From Lumbricus rubellus (Eukaryota > Annelida > Clitellata > Crassiclitellata > Lumbricidae), in contig OX243825.1 of assembly GCA_945859605.1 (NCBI GenBank), forward strand, positions 22,042,894 to 22,106,893: a DNA stretch of 64,000 nt, given 5' to 3'. The notes under the pieces are model-generated. The model saw only the letters and a program-made list of their open reading frames with translations, was not told where the DNA came from and did no database searches. The translations under genes and the position numbers were made by a program. Below, one piece after another: positions 12,771 to 23,195 of this stretch (its first letter is position 1; each line of letters begins with the position of its first letter).

Positions 12771-13509
12771 GGTACATGTATGCATATGTGTGTGGTATAC
12801 GCACACATACAGTGGGGTATGCAAACATACATTCAATTCAATTCTTTTTTTATTGCAACTAAAGCACACAAAATGACAGCAAATAGATAATTCGAATGTA
12901 CTGGCTTGTCGCTTGTGGCTACAAAGAGAGGCCCTGGACATCCTAATGGAATGAAGATCCCGCTGGGGAGGGTCACCCAGGTAAAAAATCCAAGGAGAAT
13001 TGACCAAGGTAGTCGATTAAATTAAATTAGGTGTCGACAGATTGCAACGGAGTTTAAATTATTGTCAAGCACGCGTATAGTGAAACAAACTTAGCTATAC
13101 AAACTTATTTAAAACCATAGCTTTTCAATGCTAATTTGACCTCAGCCGATAATATGAAACTTGATTTTTAGCCGTCGCGTGGGAAAACGAGATGCGGACT
13201 AAATCGTGGCCAGTTGTACAGGCTAAGGTCTATTAACATGATTTTAGAGTCTAAAATTAGCGAAGAACAGTTCTTGATTGAGCCATGGCACGACAAAATA
13301 TGTATGTGGTGACCGTGACTGTGGTCTGTGTCTATGTCTGTGCGTTTGTCTGTGTCTCTGTGTCTGTGCGTGTGTCTCTGTTTGATACGACATACAAGGA
13401 GAAATCCGAATACAGACATTCAATCCTCTTGTCTTTTATCTGCGCATGCTCTGAATTAACAAGTCCAAGTCATTGTATATCTAGGCATATCACTTGCTCT
13501 ACATGGCGC

Positions 13510-13868
13510 ATGTGGGCGTGTGTGCGTGCGTGCTTGTGGGTGTGTGCCTGCGTGTGTGCCTGCGTGTGTGCCTGCGTGTGTGCGTGCGTGTGTGTGTGAG
13601 TGTGCGTGCCTGCGTGTGGGTGGGTGTGTGCGTGCGTGCGTGTGTGTGTGTGTGTGTGCGTGCGTGCGTGTGTGCGTGCGTGTGTGTGTGCGTGCGTGCG
13701 TGTGTGCGTGCGTGTGTGTGTGTGTGCGGGTGTGCATGTGTGCGTGTGTGCGTATGGGTGTGTGTGTGTGTGTGTGCGTGCGTGTGTGTGGGGGTGTGTG
13801 TGGGGGTGTGTGTGCGGGTGTGTATGTGTGCGTGTGTGTGTGTGAGTGTGTGTGTGCGTGCGTGCGTG
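13510..13868 (+). repeat. GT/GC alternating purine-pyrimidine tract, about 360 bp
   Basis: Almost wholly TG and CG steps (TGTGTGCGTGCG). Open in several frames on both strands only because of the repeat. Such sequence can adopt Z-DNA. Confidence 0.95.
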
Positions 13869-15917
13869 TCTTCGTCTACAATTGTTATCCATGTAGACGC
13901 CATGTTATGCGATATATTGTTACCAGTTCCAATCGGATAGCAACAAGCCGACCAATTGGATGGTGAGGGTAGAAAACTGGAAATGTACGAGAAACGAACA
14001 CAGGGCAATTAGTACAGAGATAGGAACAGATATATAGAGTGACGAGAAGAGAGACACGAGCAGGGAGTCAGACGATTAGATAAGTTGCTATTTTCGGACA
14101 TATTAATAATTCTGGCAATTCACCCTATTATAGGCTAAGCTTATATGTTTCGTGCTGATGTCACGTGATGCAACGTATGCTATGTCACGTGGAAGTGCAT
14201 AGTATGCATGTATGTTTGTATGTTTGTATGTTTGTATGTTTGTATGTTTGTATGTTTGTATGCATACATTCATGTATTTGTGCAAGAAGACACTACAAAA
14301 ATACGCTAGCCTAGAGCATATAATATATATATATATATATATATTCAGTACATCCCGAAGTGCTACACAGAATTATGACTATCTTGAAACACGGATTATA
14401 AGCGTTAGGTTATGTACGTAGGCCTACGCCTGTTTAAGGCTATTAGCATAACGCCTTTTGCACCTCTGGAGTGCGAGTGTCTGGTGTCAATTAATATCAT
14501 ATTATTGAGTGCAGATGCTGACCAGCATTAATAATCAGCAGCAGTTGATTTGCAAGTTGATTTAAATAGATCTAATTCTAGTTTCATTCTCGTTGCTGCA
14601 TAACAACACTGTATTATAATATCAAGGACGATTAGTGTCGCCCTCCTCCCTTCTCCATGCTTGGGACTGGCAATGCCAAAGTACGAAAAGTGGCCGAATA
14701 CTTTTCAATCTGCTCTGAATCCATTACATGCCGTGTGCAGTGAGAGTATGCATGACAAACGAATAGATACAAATTCTAGAAGGCTTCAGGTCCACCCAAC
14801 TGATTTAGGCGATCATTTATCATAATTTTATATTTATGTGTAAGCTAATTCAGTGTGTTATTTGATGAACTTCTTAAATTAGTCGGATGTTCGACTTATC
14901 AAACGCCTTTCATTAGTCCAGAAAATAAATTTACCAGCAAGAGGATAATTAAGGGAGGGAGAGAATCACGGACGGGAGGTCCAGAGCTGTGCATCCCAAT
15001 TATTAATTAAGACGGGCCAATTAAACAGAGAGGAGGAGGAATCAGCTACATCCGGGTTTCCAGCTGTCCTTTGACATTCGATATAATTTCTGGATTTCAG
15101 TATATACTGTGGTAACTTAATATAATGCGACCAGAGATTTAATGAGCAATATAACCAGAGAACTCAAAATCTGGATGTGGCCTGAGCCATTCGCTTACTT
15201 CGATGGCGTACACCCACACCCACCCACCCACACACTCACACTCACACACACGCACACGCACACACGCACATACACACACATATATGTACATATATTATAT
15301 ATATATATAAATATATATATATAACTATAAGTACTCCCTTCGATCGTGCATTTATATGTTTAGGCCCATGGCCAGAGTTCCGCTACAAAGGTCATTGCGC
15401 TAGTATAAGGCTTGTAAGTCTGAGAACTTGAAACGGCGGAACAGTCGTTTATATCTCAGATGGATAAATCTCTTTACAACAGCTGCATGCAGTTAATGGA
15501 TCATTTCGGTCGGCTGCATCGTCAAAGGAACATCTCCTATCGTTCAAAAGATGCTTGTTCGCTTTTGAATCGGTTCGTTTTTATTTGTGCACTTCAGCGG
15601 CATGCGGCATCATCATCTGTCTCAGTCAAAATGTGATTTAAAGCAGCACGTGATGTTTTGATTCGGACGATTACTATTCTGCTCGATCAATTTTAATTCG
15701 GTTAGAAGGAATTACATGTTCATAATTATGAGTTTATTCGATTTGGTATATTAAGCTTATATTCTTAGTTTGACAGCGGTAGGTTTATACTCCATAGTCT
15801 ATCGTAATCAGAATTGAGTGTCAATTATGGGGTCACTTTAGATCAGAGGCTCTCCCGACCCGGGGAAGTGTCTTCACTGGTGAAGGGAGAGAGGCTTTCA
15901 TACGCTTGCGAAACTGA
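13869..15917. other. No gene recognised; microsatellites
   Basis: Holds TATGTTTG, AT and CA arrays and one copy of the GTGTCGCCCTCC repeat. Otherwise AT-rich spacer. Confidence 0.5.
14206..14262 (+). repeat. (TATGTTTG)n microsatellite
   Basis: About six TATGTTTG units, followed at 14318-14345 by an AT dinucleotide run. Confidence 0.9.
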
Positions 15918-16375
15918 TCAAAAGATAGGGATAGGGTCGGCCCTGGCAGACAGTGGAAACTGGTTCCAGCTATAGAAAGTTTTTACTATATAGCCCGTAG
16001 AAGTACAGTATGCGCATCCACGGGACGGCCAAGTGAGTACAGACCGAAGCGAAGAGCAGATATATAAACGACTGTGTTCCGAATGGGCAGAAAAAATTAT
16101 TGAAGTGAAGTATAATAAGGCAATAAGACCCATAACATAGTGCGAAGACGATCCAGCAAGACAATTTCGCACGAGTGAACAGACCACGAATTGGATGCGT
16201 AGGCGGAAATGGAGCCAGTGAAGGGAATCACAGATAAAGGAAGAGAACGTTGCTGTGACCCCGTGATGATGATGAGGCGGTCGGCTGTATTTAAGATGGC
16301 TTGATGTTTAGGTGTATTTGTAGAGGAGCGATAAATGTGAACAGCATTTCCATAGTCAATCTTAGTGTGGAGCAT
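15918..16375 (-). pseudogene. Decayed LINE fragment (jockey-like RT/RNase H region), tentative
   Basis: Minus-strand frames read HTKIDYGNAVHIYRSSTN and KHQAILNTADRLIIITGSQQ, resembling the SKLDYGN and IHNxALRL blocks found downstream of the RT domain in jockey/I-type LINEs. Several frames overlap, implying frameshifts. The identification rests on short motifs only. Confidence 0.4.
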
Positions 16376-16459
16376 CGACCAAAGTCACTGTTAACGTTGC
16401 AGTGGGAGTGATTGGCGGATGACACGGAGTTAGAGTGAGTATGGAAGCATGCAGTAGTG

Positions 16460-16567
16460 CCATCATCATCATCGTCAATCTCACCATCATCATCATCATT
16501 ATTATTATCATCATTATGAACATCATCATCAGCATCAGCATCATCATCATCATCATCATCATCATCC

Positions 16568-16647
<80 letters not shown>

Positions 16648-16856
16648 GTCAATCTCATCATCATCCTCATCATCATCATAATTAGCGTCATCATCATTAT
16701 CATCATTATGAACATCATCATCATCATCATCCTCATCATCATCATCATCATTATCGTCATCATCATTATCATCATTATGAACATCATCAACATAACCATT
16801 GTCGTCATCATCATCGTCGCTATCATTATCATCATGCATAATCATCATCGTCATCA
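16460..16856 (+). repeat. (ATC)n microsatellite, about 400 bp
   Basis: Near-continuous CATCAT with ATT and GTC variants, giving poly-Asp, poly-Met or poly-Ile frames that should not be read as genes. Confidence 0.95.
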
Positions 16857-19800
16857 CCAGTTCCTGACGCCAGCCATTTGTCATGCGAACTCCTCGGCCA
16901 TTGGTCAGCTCATTGCTACCTCTTAGTGTTAAGTCCAACTGACCCATCTATGTTGTGTCTTCATTTATATTATAGCCAATGCGCAGCCTTTGCCTTATTC
17001 TATTAGTAGAATAAAAACTGAATACATAAACCGGTATCGGCATTTGACTCTCTGTCAACTTGACTCGCCCCTCCTTCTGACTACCCTTTGGGAAAAACAA
17101 TTCTGACTAGACGCAGCGCTAGTGAGTAAATTGGTGCCCTGCGCTTGGCTGTCGAGTATATCGTATTCGAAGTTGAACGTTACGATTCCGATTGGACCTG
17201 ATAATTATAATAAGCAAGTGATGCGTAATTTGTGTATCAGACGTCGGCGCAATAGAAGCTGGAAACGAACATTTTTTCAGTGGTTCAAATCTTTGCCCAA
17301 AAAATAGTGTTGAATTTCAAGTGGCTTGTTTTAGTACAGTTGAATAGTAAACTGCTGGTAAAACGATTAGGTGAATATATAGAGGGATAAATTACCACGC
17401 GCCCTCATAATTTATACCGAAACTAAAAAGTTTGCTTGCACCGCTTGCCAAAGCCCAGGAACCTTGACTCAGAGTCGGTAAAATGCTGCAAAAAATAAAG
17501 TAGGCCTAATCCAGTTGTTTCGCCTGTAACGATCTATATAAACTGTTCAACGTCAATGTTTAATTTGACTTCGTCACTCTTCGCACTTTGTCAGTGCCAG
17601 TCCCAAACCTGGAGAGAGGAGGAGGGCGACACTAATCATCCTTGATACGAAACAGTGTCGTTAAAAATGGAATAAGTGATAATTATTTAGCCACTCCTCA
17701 TTCGTGTTAGCGCGTGTGGCCTATACTTTCGTGATCTCCAACTACAGCACTGACGTGTACTTCAAGAGGCGCTATATAAAGAAGAGGCGCTATAAAAATT
17801 TATTGAAAAAGGTACAATTCAATACTTTCGAATGGCGTCCCCCGCCATCTTTCTTCCTCCACCACCATACTTCCTCTTTCACCGCCATATTTCCTCCTTC
17901 ATTTTATGACTTTCTGAAAGTAGATCTGAGTAACCCGACCGCCAACAAACCCCTATCCAAACACTGACATAAATTACTATGATGACAGACAAGACAACAA
18001 ACCCAGTCGCCCATCCGTCTCCCTGCTAAACCCCCGATACCCCACAAGGGACCCAATGCATCTCTTGATTCTCTTGTTCAAATACTGAAACCCATTGTTG
18101 GGTCTATAGAGAACGGGGTTTGATGCATGCAGTCTAAATGCGATTCCCAATTATTTTAACTATTTCCTCTGCACTCTTATGCACGATGGTAATGTCTACG
18201 GACTGCAGACACATCGTTGCCTGTTCAGAGACAAGTGCCAATTGTCTAGTACAAATGAGCCGTGACTGAACGATACAGTTATAGATATATTTTTCTCTAT
18301 ATATAGTGCCGCTATAACAGTATAATGCTGAAGGAATCAGTTGAAGAGTGTATCAAGCGATTCTTAGATGAACTGTGTCAGGGCTGCATCATACATTTTC
18401 AGTGTGGCAACAGCTGAATAATTAGAGCGCATTTAACATCGGTTGAAATCATCAATCTTGGGCATAACAAACGTATTCAATTAATAATAATCAGACTACC
18501 ATCGACTCTCAAAATATCCTATTCCAATTGGCCACACTCTCGTAGGCCTAAGTGCCTTATTTATTTAAGAAATTGTTAAGCTTACATGAACTTTTTGTAA
18601 TGTGGCACATTCAAATATCTCTTTGTTATTCTTATTCAGCTTTTCTGACGCCTTCAAGATCACTGCTGATGAATGACATGAATAGGTGATCTGCAAACGC
18701 GCTTATCCGCCACCATATCTCAGACGCTTGCTTCTTGGGTTTCGACCGTGCCTCGTTGGGACTGCTGTCAACGCAGCCTAATCACCACCATCATCATCAT
18801 CACCCTCTCCTGTTGCTGGGGTCTACACTGAATTTGGCTGCAGTCCAACATATCTATAGGCGACTATTGCACCGAACGAAACTAATCGGATCTCGGAGTT
18901 TTAGCTAATCGTCAAATTATTCGTTTGGTGAGTCTATCTTTTGCATGTTAATACTCAATAATTAGGAACTGTGTCTTCGAGGTTTAAGCTAAATATAATA
19001 ATTATGTGCCCCTCTTTTACTATAGAGTTCTGCCTGCAGCAATCCATGGCGAGCATTTCAGTTGAATTGCAAAATATATAACATATGCGATGTAACAGGA
19101 GGTTTTCTGTCTTAAGGGGCAGCGGTTGCCTCGTACATCTGTCAATTTCAAGGGATCCTTCAGCATGGGAAACCTTACAACACATGCTGTAGAGAACTAC
19201 ATGTATAAGCTTACTCCATGGATATCTCTTGTAAGCCTGTAATCTCAAAACTTTTATCGCTTCGTTGCTGCCACGTTTTTTCTCATGGAGAAAAGTCACA
19301 CTCCAATCTCCATTTTTGTCTGTCTGTGTGTGTCTGTCTGTCTGTGTGTGTCTCTGTGTGTGTCTGTCTGTGTATGTCTGTGTATGTCTGTGTCTGTCTG
19401 TCTGACTGTCTGTCTGTCTGTCTGTCTCTTGTTATTTTTCCCTCGCTCTATGGTCTATTTACATATCTGCTTGCATGTGTCTTGCTGCATCTGTCTTTTT
19501 CACATTCTTGATCTCGATCTGTCCTCTTGAAAGCTCAGTAGAACACCCTCTATATTTCATCACAAAAAGTCATATCAACGCATCGTAAGGAAAGTAAGTC
19601 TATGCTCGGCTTGGTATACGAACCAAAGAACGAGCTCTGTAGAAGCTGTTAGACTATGTGCATCGCATGCCTGAACGACATAGTAAGGACCTGCATTAAT
19701 TTGTTAAGGTTCCTCCAGTTACATTATTTAAGCGGATTTATTTATACTTATTATTTGTACTTAAGACAGTTTTATTTAGCCGCGCTGAGGTTGGAAGCGC

Positions 19801-20134
19801 CTCTGAGTAGCCCCCTTGAAGAGGCGCTATATAAATGCATATAACGAATGAATTATTATTAACCCTACAGACCCTACTCACGTATTCGTGTTTAACGATG
19901 CATGCTCTCATAAAAAATATGATTAGTGACGTCTTCCTCCTCCTTTATCCAGGTTTGGGTCTGGCACTGTCAGATGGAGAAGAGTGGCGGAGTTATAGAC
20001 CTACTCAATGACCTCTGAGTGCTGAGTCCCTGGCATATAATAATTATGCACAAATAAACGAGTCGATTGATTAAATGATTGAATGATTGTTTGATTGTTG
20101 GTTGACTGAATGCTTGATTGATTTATTATTTCAG
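16857..20134. other. Spacer 5' of the protocadherin
   Basis: No exon recognised. Contains dispersed repeats at 17118, 17610, 19796 and 19925 and a CTGT-rich tract at 19316-19432. An upstream protocadherin UTR exon could be hidden here. Confidence 0.45.
19796..19858 (+). repeat. LINE/SINE 3' tail
   Basis: GCGCCTCTGAGTAG, then TTGAAGAGGCGCTATATAAAT and an AT-rich tail. Confidence 0.6.
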
Positions 20135-20201
20135 CATATATAGTCAATATCTTCTGCCAGCCCTCCGTCAACCTGTTGATCATTCCTACAAAAACTTCTC
20201 C
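20135..20201 (+). other. Probable 5' UTR of the protocadherin
   Basis: A splice-acceptor-like ATTATTTCAG ends at 20134, and 67 bp separate it from the ATG. This suggests a non-coding upstream exon that I could not find. The tract before the acceptor is a degenerate TTGATTGA array. Confidence 0.35.
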
Positions 20202-23195
20202 ATGTTCTGTCGAGCAGTTATTGTTGCCATCGTTTACGGTTTGGTGGCCACAAAGTCATTCGTCTCCTCGGCTGCAGCCTCCTTCGATAACAGATCCGGC
20301 AGCATACGCCTGGATTACCGAATGAAAGAGGAACTACCATCTGGAACCAGGATAGGAAACCTATCAGTCGATTCCGGTCTAACGGTGGAAGGAGGCCACT
20401 CCCAAGCTGGATCATACCGCTACTCCCTTCTCGCTTCCACCTTTCGTGACTACTTCGACGTCGACGCAATTGGTGGAATGCTGAAAACATCCGATGTGTC
20501 TTTCGACAGAGATGGTCTTTGTGGAAATCAAGAGGATTGTACAGCCACACTGAACGTATTCGTCGTCAAAGGACTGGGACAATTCCAACTGCTCAATGTA
20601 ACGATTCAAGTGGAGGATCTCAATGACAACAGTCCGCTCTTCCAGCCAGACAGACTGACGCTCTTCGTCTCCGAGGCAGCCCTTCCTGGAACGACCTTTC
20701 TCATCTCGGCTGCAAGTGACCCCGACCTGGGAGAGTTCAGCGTCAAGACCTACAGACTGGACGGTGATCGGAGTGGAGTCCTGCGGCTGGAGGCGACGTC
20801 GCCATCCGCGGCTGATGCCCGTCAACTCCGTCTCGTTCTACATGAGAAAATGGATAGAGAGACTGAAAGGGGTTTGAGACTTCGTATCACGGCCGTGGAC
20901 GGAGGGACTCCGCCTAAGTCAGGAGTCCTAACGGTGGACGTGGTTGTTCAGGACGCCAACGATAATTCCCCAGTGTTTCTGGAGAGTATCTACTCCATTG
21001 CAGTGGAAGAATCGAAGACCTTCAATGGTCCTTTGTTGCGAGTGTCAGCCACAGACCCGGACGAGGGCGATAACGGAAGAGTGGTGTACGACTTCGACAA
21101 AGTCACCTTGGCCAACTACGGATCGGACTTCGCCATAGGTAACATCACCGGAGAGATCTTCCTTCGACGTGTCCTTGACTTTGAGCGCCGGTCCTCCTAT
21201 GAGCTCGTCGTTGTAGCCAGTGACTTGGGACTCGGGTCCCTTCCGGGCACGGCCACAGTCGTCGTTACCGTCAAGGACGTTAACGATAACGCTCCCAAGA
21301 TCTACATCCTGGGGGATAGTCTACATCCGACGTCTGAAGATGCGAGGGATACAGATGGAAGGGAGGACACGGTCCACTGGGTCTCAGTTCCAGAGAATCA
21401 GTCATCCGGCGCCTTCATTGCGCAGATCTTCGTCACGGATCAAGACACCGGAAAAAACGGCGAGGTTATCTGTACCACCACCACCACCACCAGTTCAACC
21501 ACCAGTTCAACCACCAGTTCGGATGACTTCCACCTGGAAAAGGAGGACGACTCTCTTCCAGGTCTCTTCAAACTGACCGCCTCCGTTCCACTCGACCGAG
21601 AATTGCGGTCAGAGTTGACCGTCACGCTTCAGTGCACCGACCGTGGAAATCCTCCTCTGGGGTCTCTGAAAACGATAACCGTTTCCCTGATCGACATAAA
21701 CGATAACGAACCCCGCTTCACCGAGTCAGGGTACATCGCCGAGCTTCCTGAGGGTAGCGGAAGTGGGGTGTCTCTATTGACCGTGACGGCTGTTGATGCC
21801 GACCTTGGGGAAAACGGACGCATCACCTACCACCTGATCGGAACCACCACCAGCGAATTAGTCATCGATAAAGACACAGGTGTCATACGCACTGGGATCA
21901 GTCCTGTGGACCGCGAGACTGTGGAGTATCTGGTTTTCTCAGTGTTAGCCACGGACCACGGAACCCCGAATCTCACAGCCTCCGTGATGGTCCGGGTAAT
22001 GATAATCGACGTGAATGACGTGGCGCCACAATTCTCTGAGACCAGTTACCATTTTATTTGCGTTGAAAACTTCCCACCGGGAACCCTGGTTGGAACTGTA
22101 TACGCGATAGACATGGACCAACCCCCGTTCAATGTTTTTCTATTTTCTATCGCTGCAACGTCTGAGTTTGAATCCGCAAACATCCTAACAGACGACAAAT
22201 TTGTTTCGCAAAAGAATCAACTCCACGTTACGAACTCTTTTCAAACTTCTCGCAGTACAACACAATCGAGTGCTAGGTTCTCCAACTTCAATGAACTCCC
22301 TTTCGAAATCGACAAAACCCTCGGAAAGATCAGCTTGACGAGAACCATGGATCGTGAGAGGCAAGCAACATTCTCATTTATCGTGGTAGCCACCGACGTT
22401 GAACCACCTTTCCTCAGCTCAAAGGTCCGGATCACAATTCAGGTGATGGATGTGAACGACAACGTTCCCATCATACAATCGATCACACCGAAAAGAAATG
22501 TTTTCATCCCTCTCGACACTCCAGTTGGTTCGACCGTTCTTAGAGTCACCGCAACTGACGCAGATGAGGGACTTAACTCCAAACTCCACTACTCCATCGC
22601 TGATGGAAACGCCGGCGATCTCTTCCACATCCATCCAGACCACGGGGTCGTTCGCCTCGCTGGAAATCCTCCCCCAACGACCTTCAACGAATCCTACCAT
22701 CTCCTCGTGGTGGTCAGCGATGGCGGTCAACCACCACTGACCGTCAACACAAGTGTCTCGTTGACGTTCAACTACGGCGCGTCAGAGCTGGACTCCATCG
22801 GGGCTGCGTTGCTCAGACACAACGAGACGGTCCTGCTTCTTGTTCTGGGCTCCACATCATGCGTTGTGGCAATCCTCATCATCGCCATCTCATACACGAA
22901 GCGACTACAGGCGGTGGAGACTCGAGGGAAGAAGCAGGCGAGGTACATTGACGTCTTGGGCTTCGGAGGCAATCAGTCTAGGACTGAATCGAGTGTCTGT
23001 CTGCAGACCCCGTCACCCGTTCTCAGTTCGGACAATGAGAGGAGTCGGAGTAGTTGTCTGGAGGAATGTGACACAAGAGAACTGACGTTTGAGGAGACGT
23101 CGAAAAGAGATTCTGCTCGGGGTTGTTGTAACTACTCGGCAGACGAGGGAGCAGTGCAGTTGCGAAGAAAGGATGCAAAAGTGATGACCTCCGAA
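20202..23195 (+). CDS. Protocadherin coding exon 1: signal peptide, EC1-EC7, transmembrane helix, proximal tail
   Basis: One intronless block encodes the whole ectodomain, as is usual for clustered and delta protocadherins. It ends at CCGAA before GTGAGT, on a codon boundary. EC4 holds a Thr/Ser-rich insertion (about residues 426-440) coded by ACC/AGT repeats. EC6 holds a long Ser/Asn/Gln-rich insertion (about 660-705). If the donor were not used, translation would run 10 codons further to TAG at 23226-23228, which could be a short-tail isoform. Confidence 0.92.

Larger units (their letters stand above)
9641..13500. other. No gene recognised; scattered repeats
   Basis: Contains a MITE fragment (10918), a pyrimidine-rich CTGT/CTCT tract (11795-12025) and the dispersed block at 12709. 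The frames seen are short and unsupported. Confidence 0.5.

Noticed and set aside
13456..14008. Several long overlapping frames on both strands (Cys/Val-rich, His/Thr-rich)
   Set aside because: They are translations of the GT/GC simple repeat.
16291..16947. Poly-Asp, poly-Met and poly-Ile frames
   Set aside because: Produced by the ATC array; no non-repeat coding sequence flanks them.
20118..20201. In-frame extension upstream of the protocadherin ATG
   Set aside because: It begins with TTG and includes a splice-acceptor-like sequence; the signal peptide starts at 20202.
20412..22972. Frames antisense to the protocadherin exon
   Set aside because: They are shadows of a strongly supported + strand gene.
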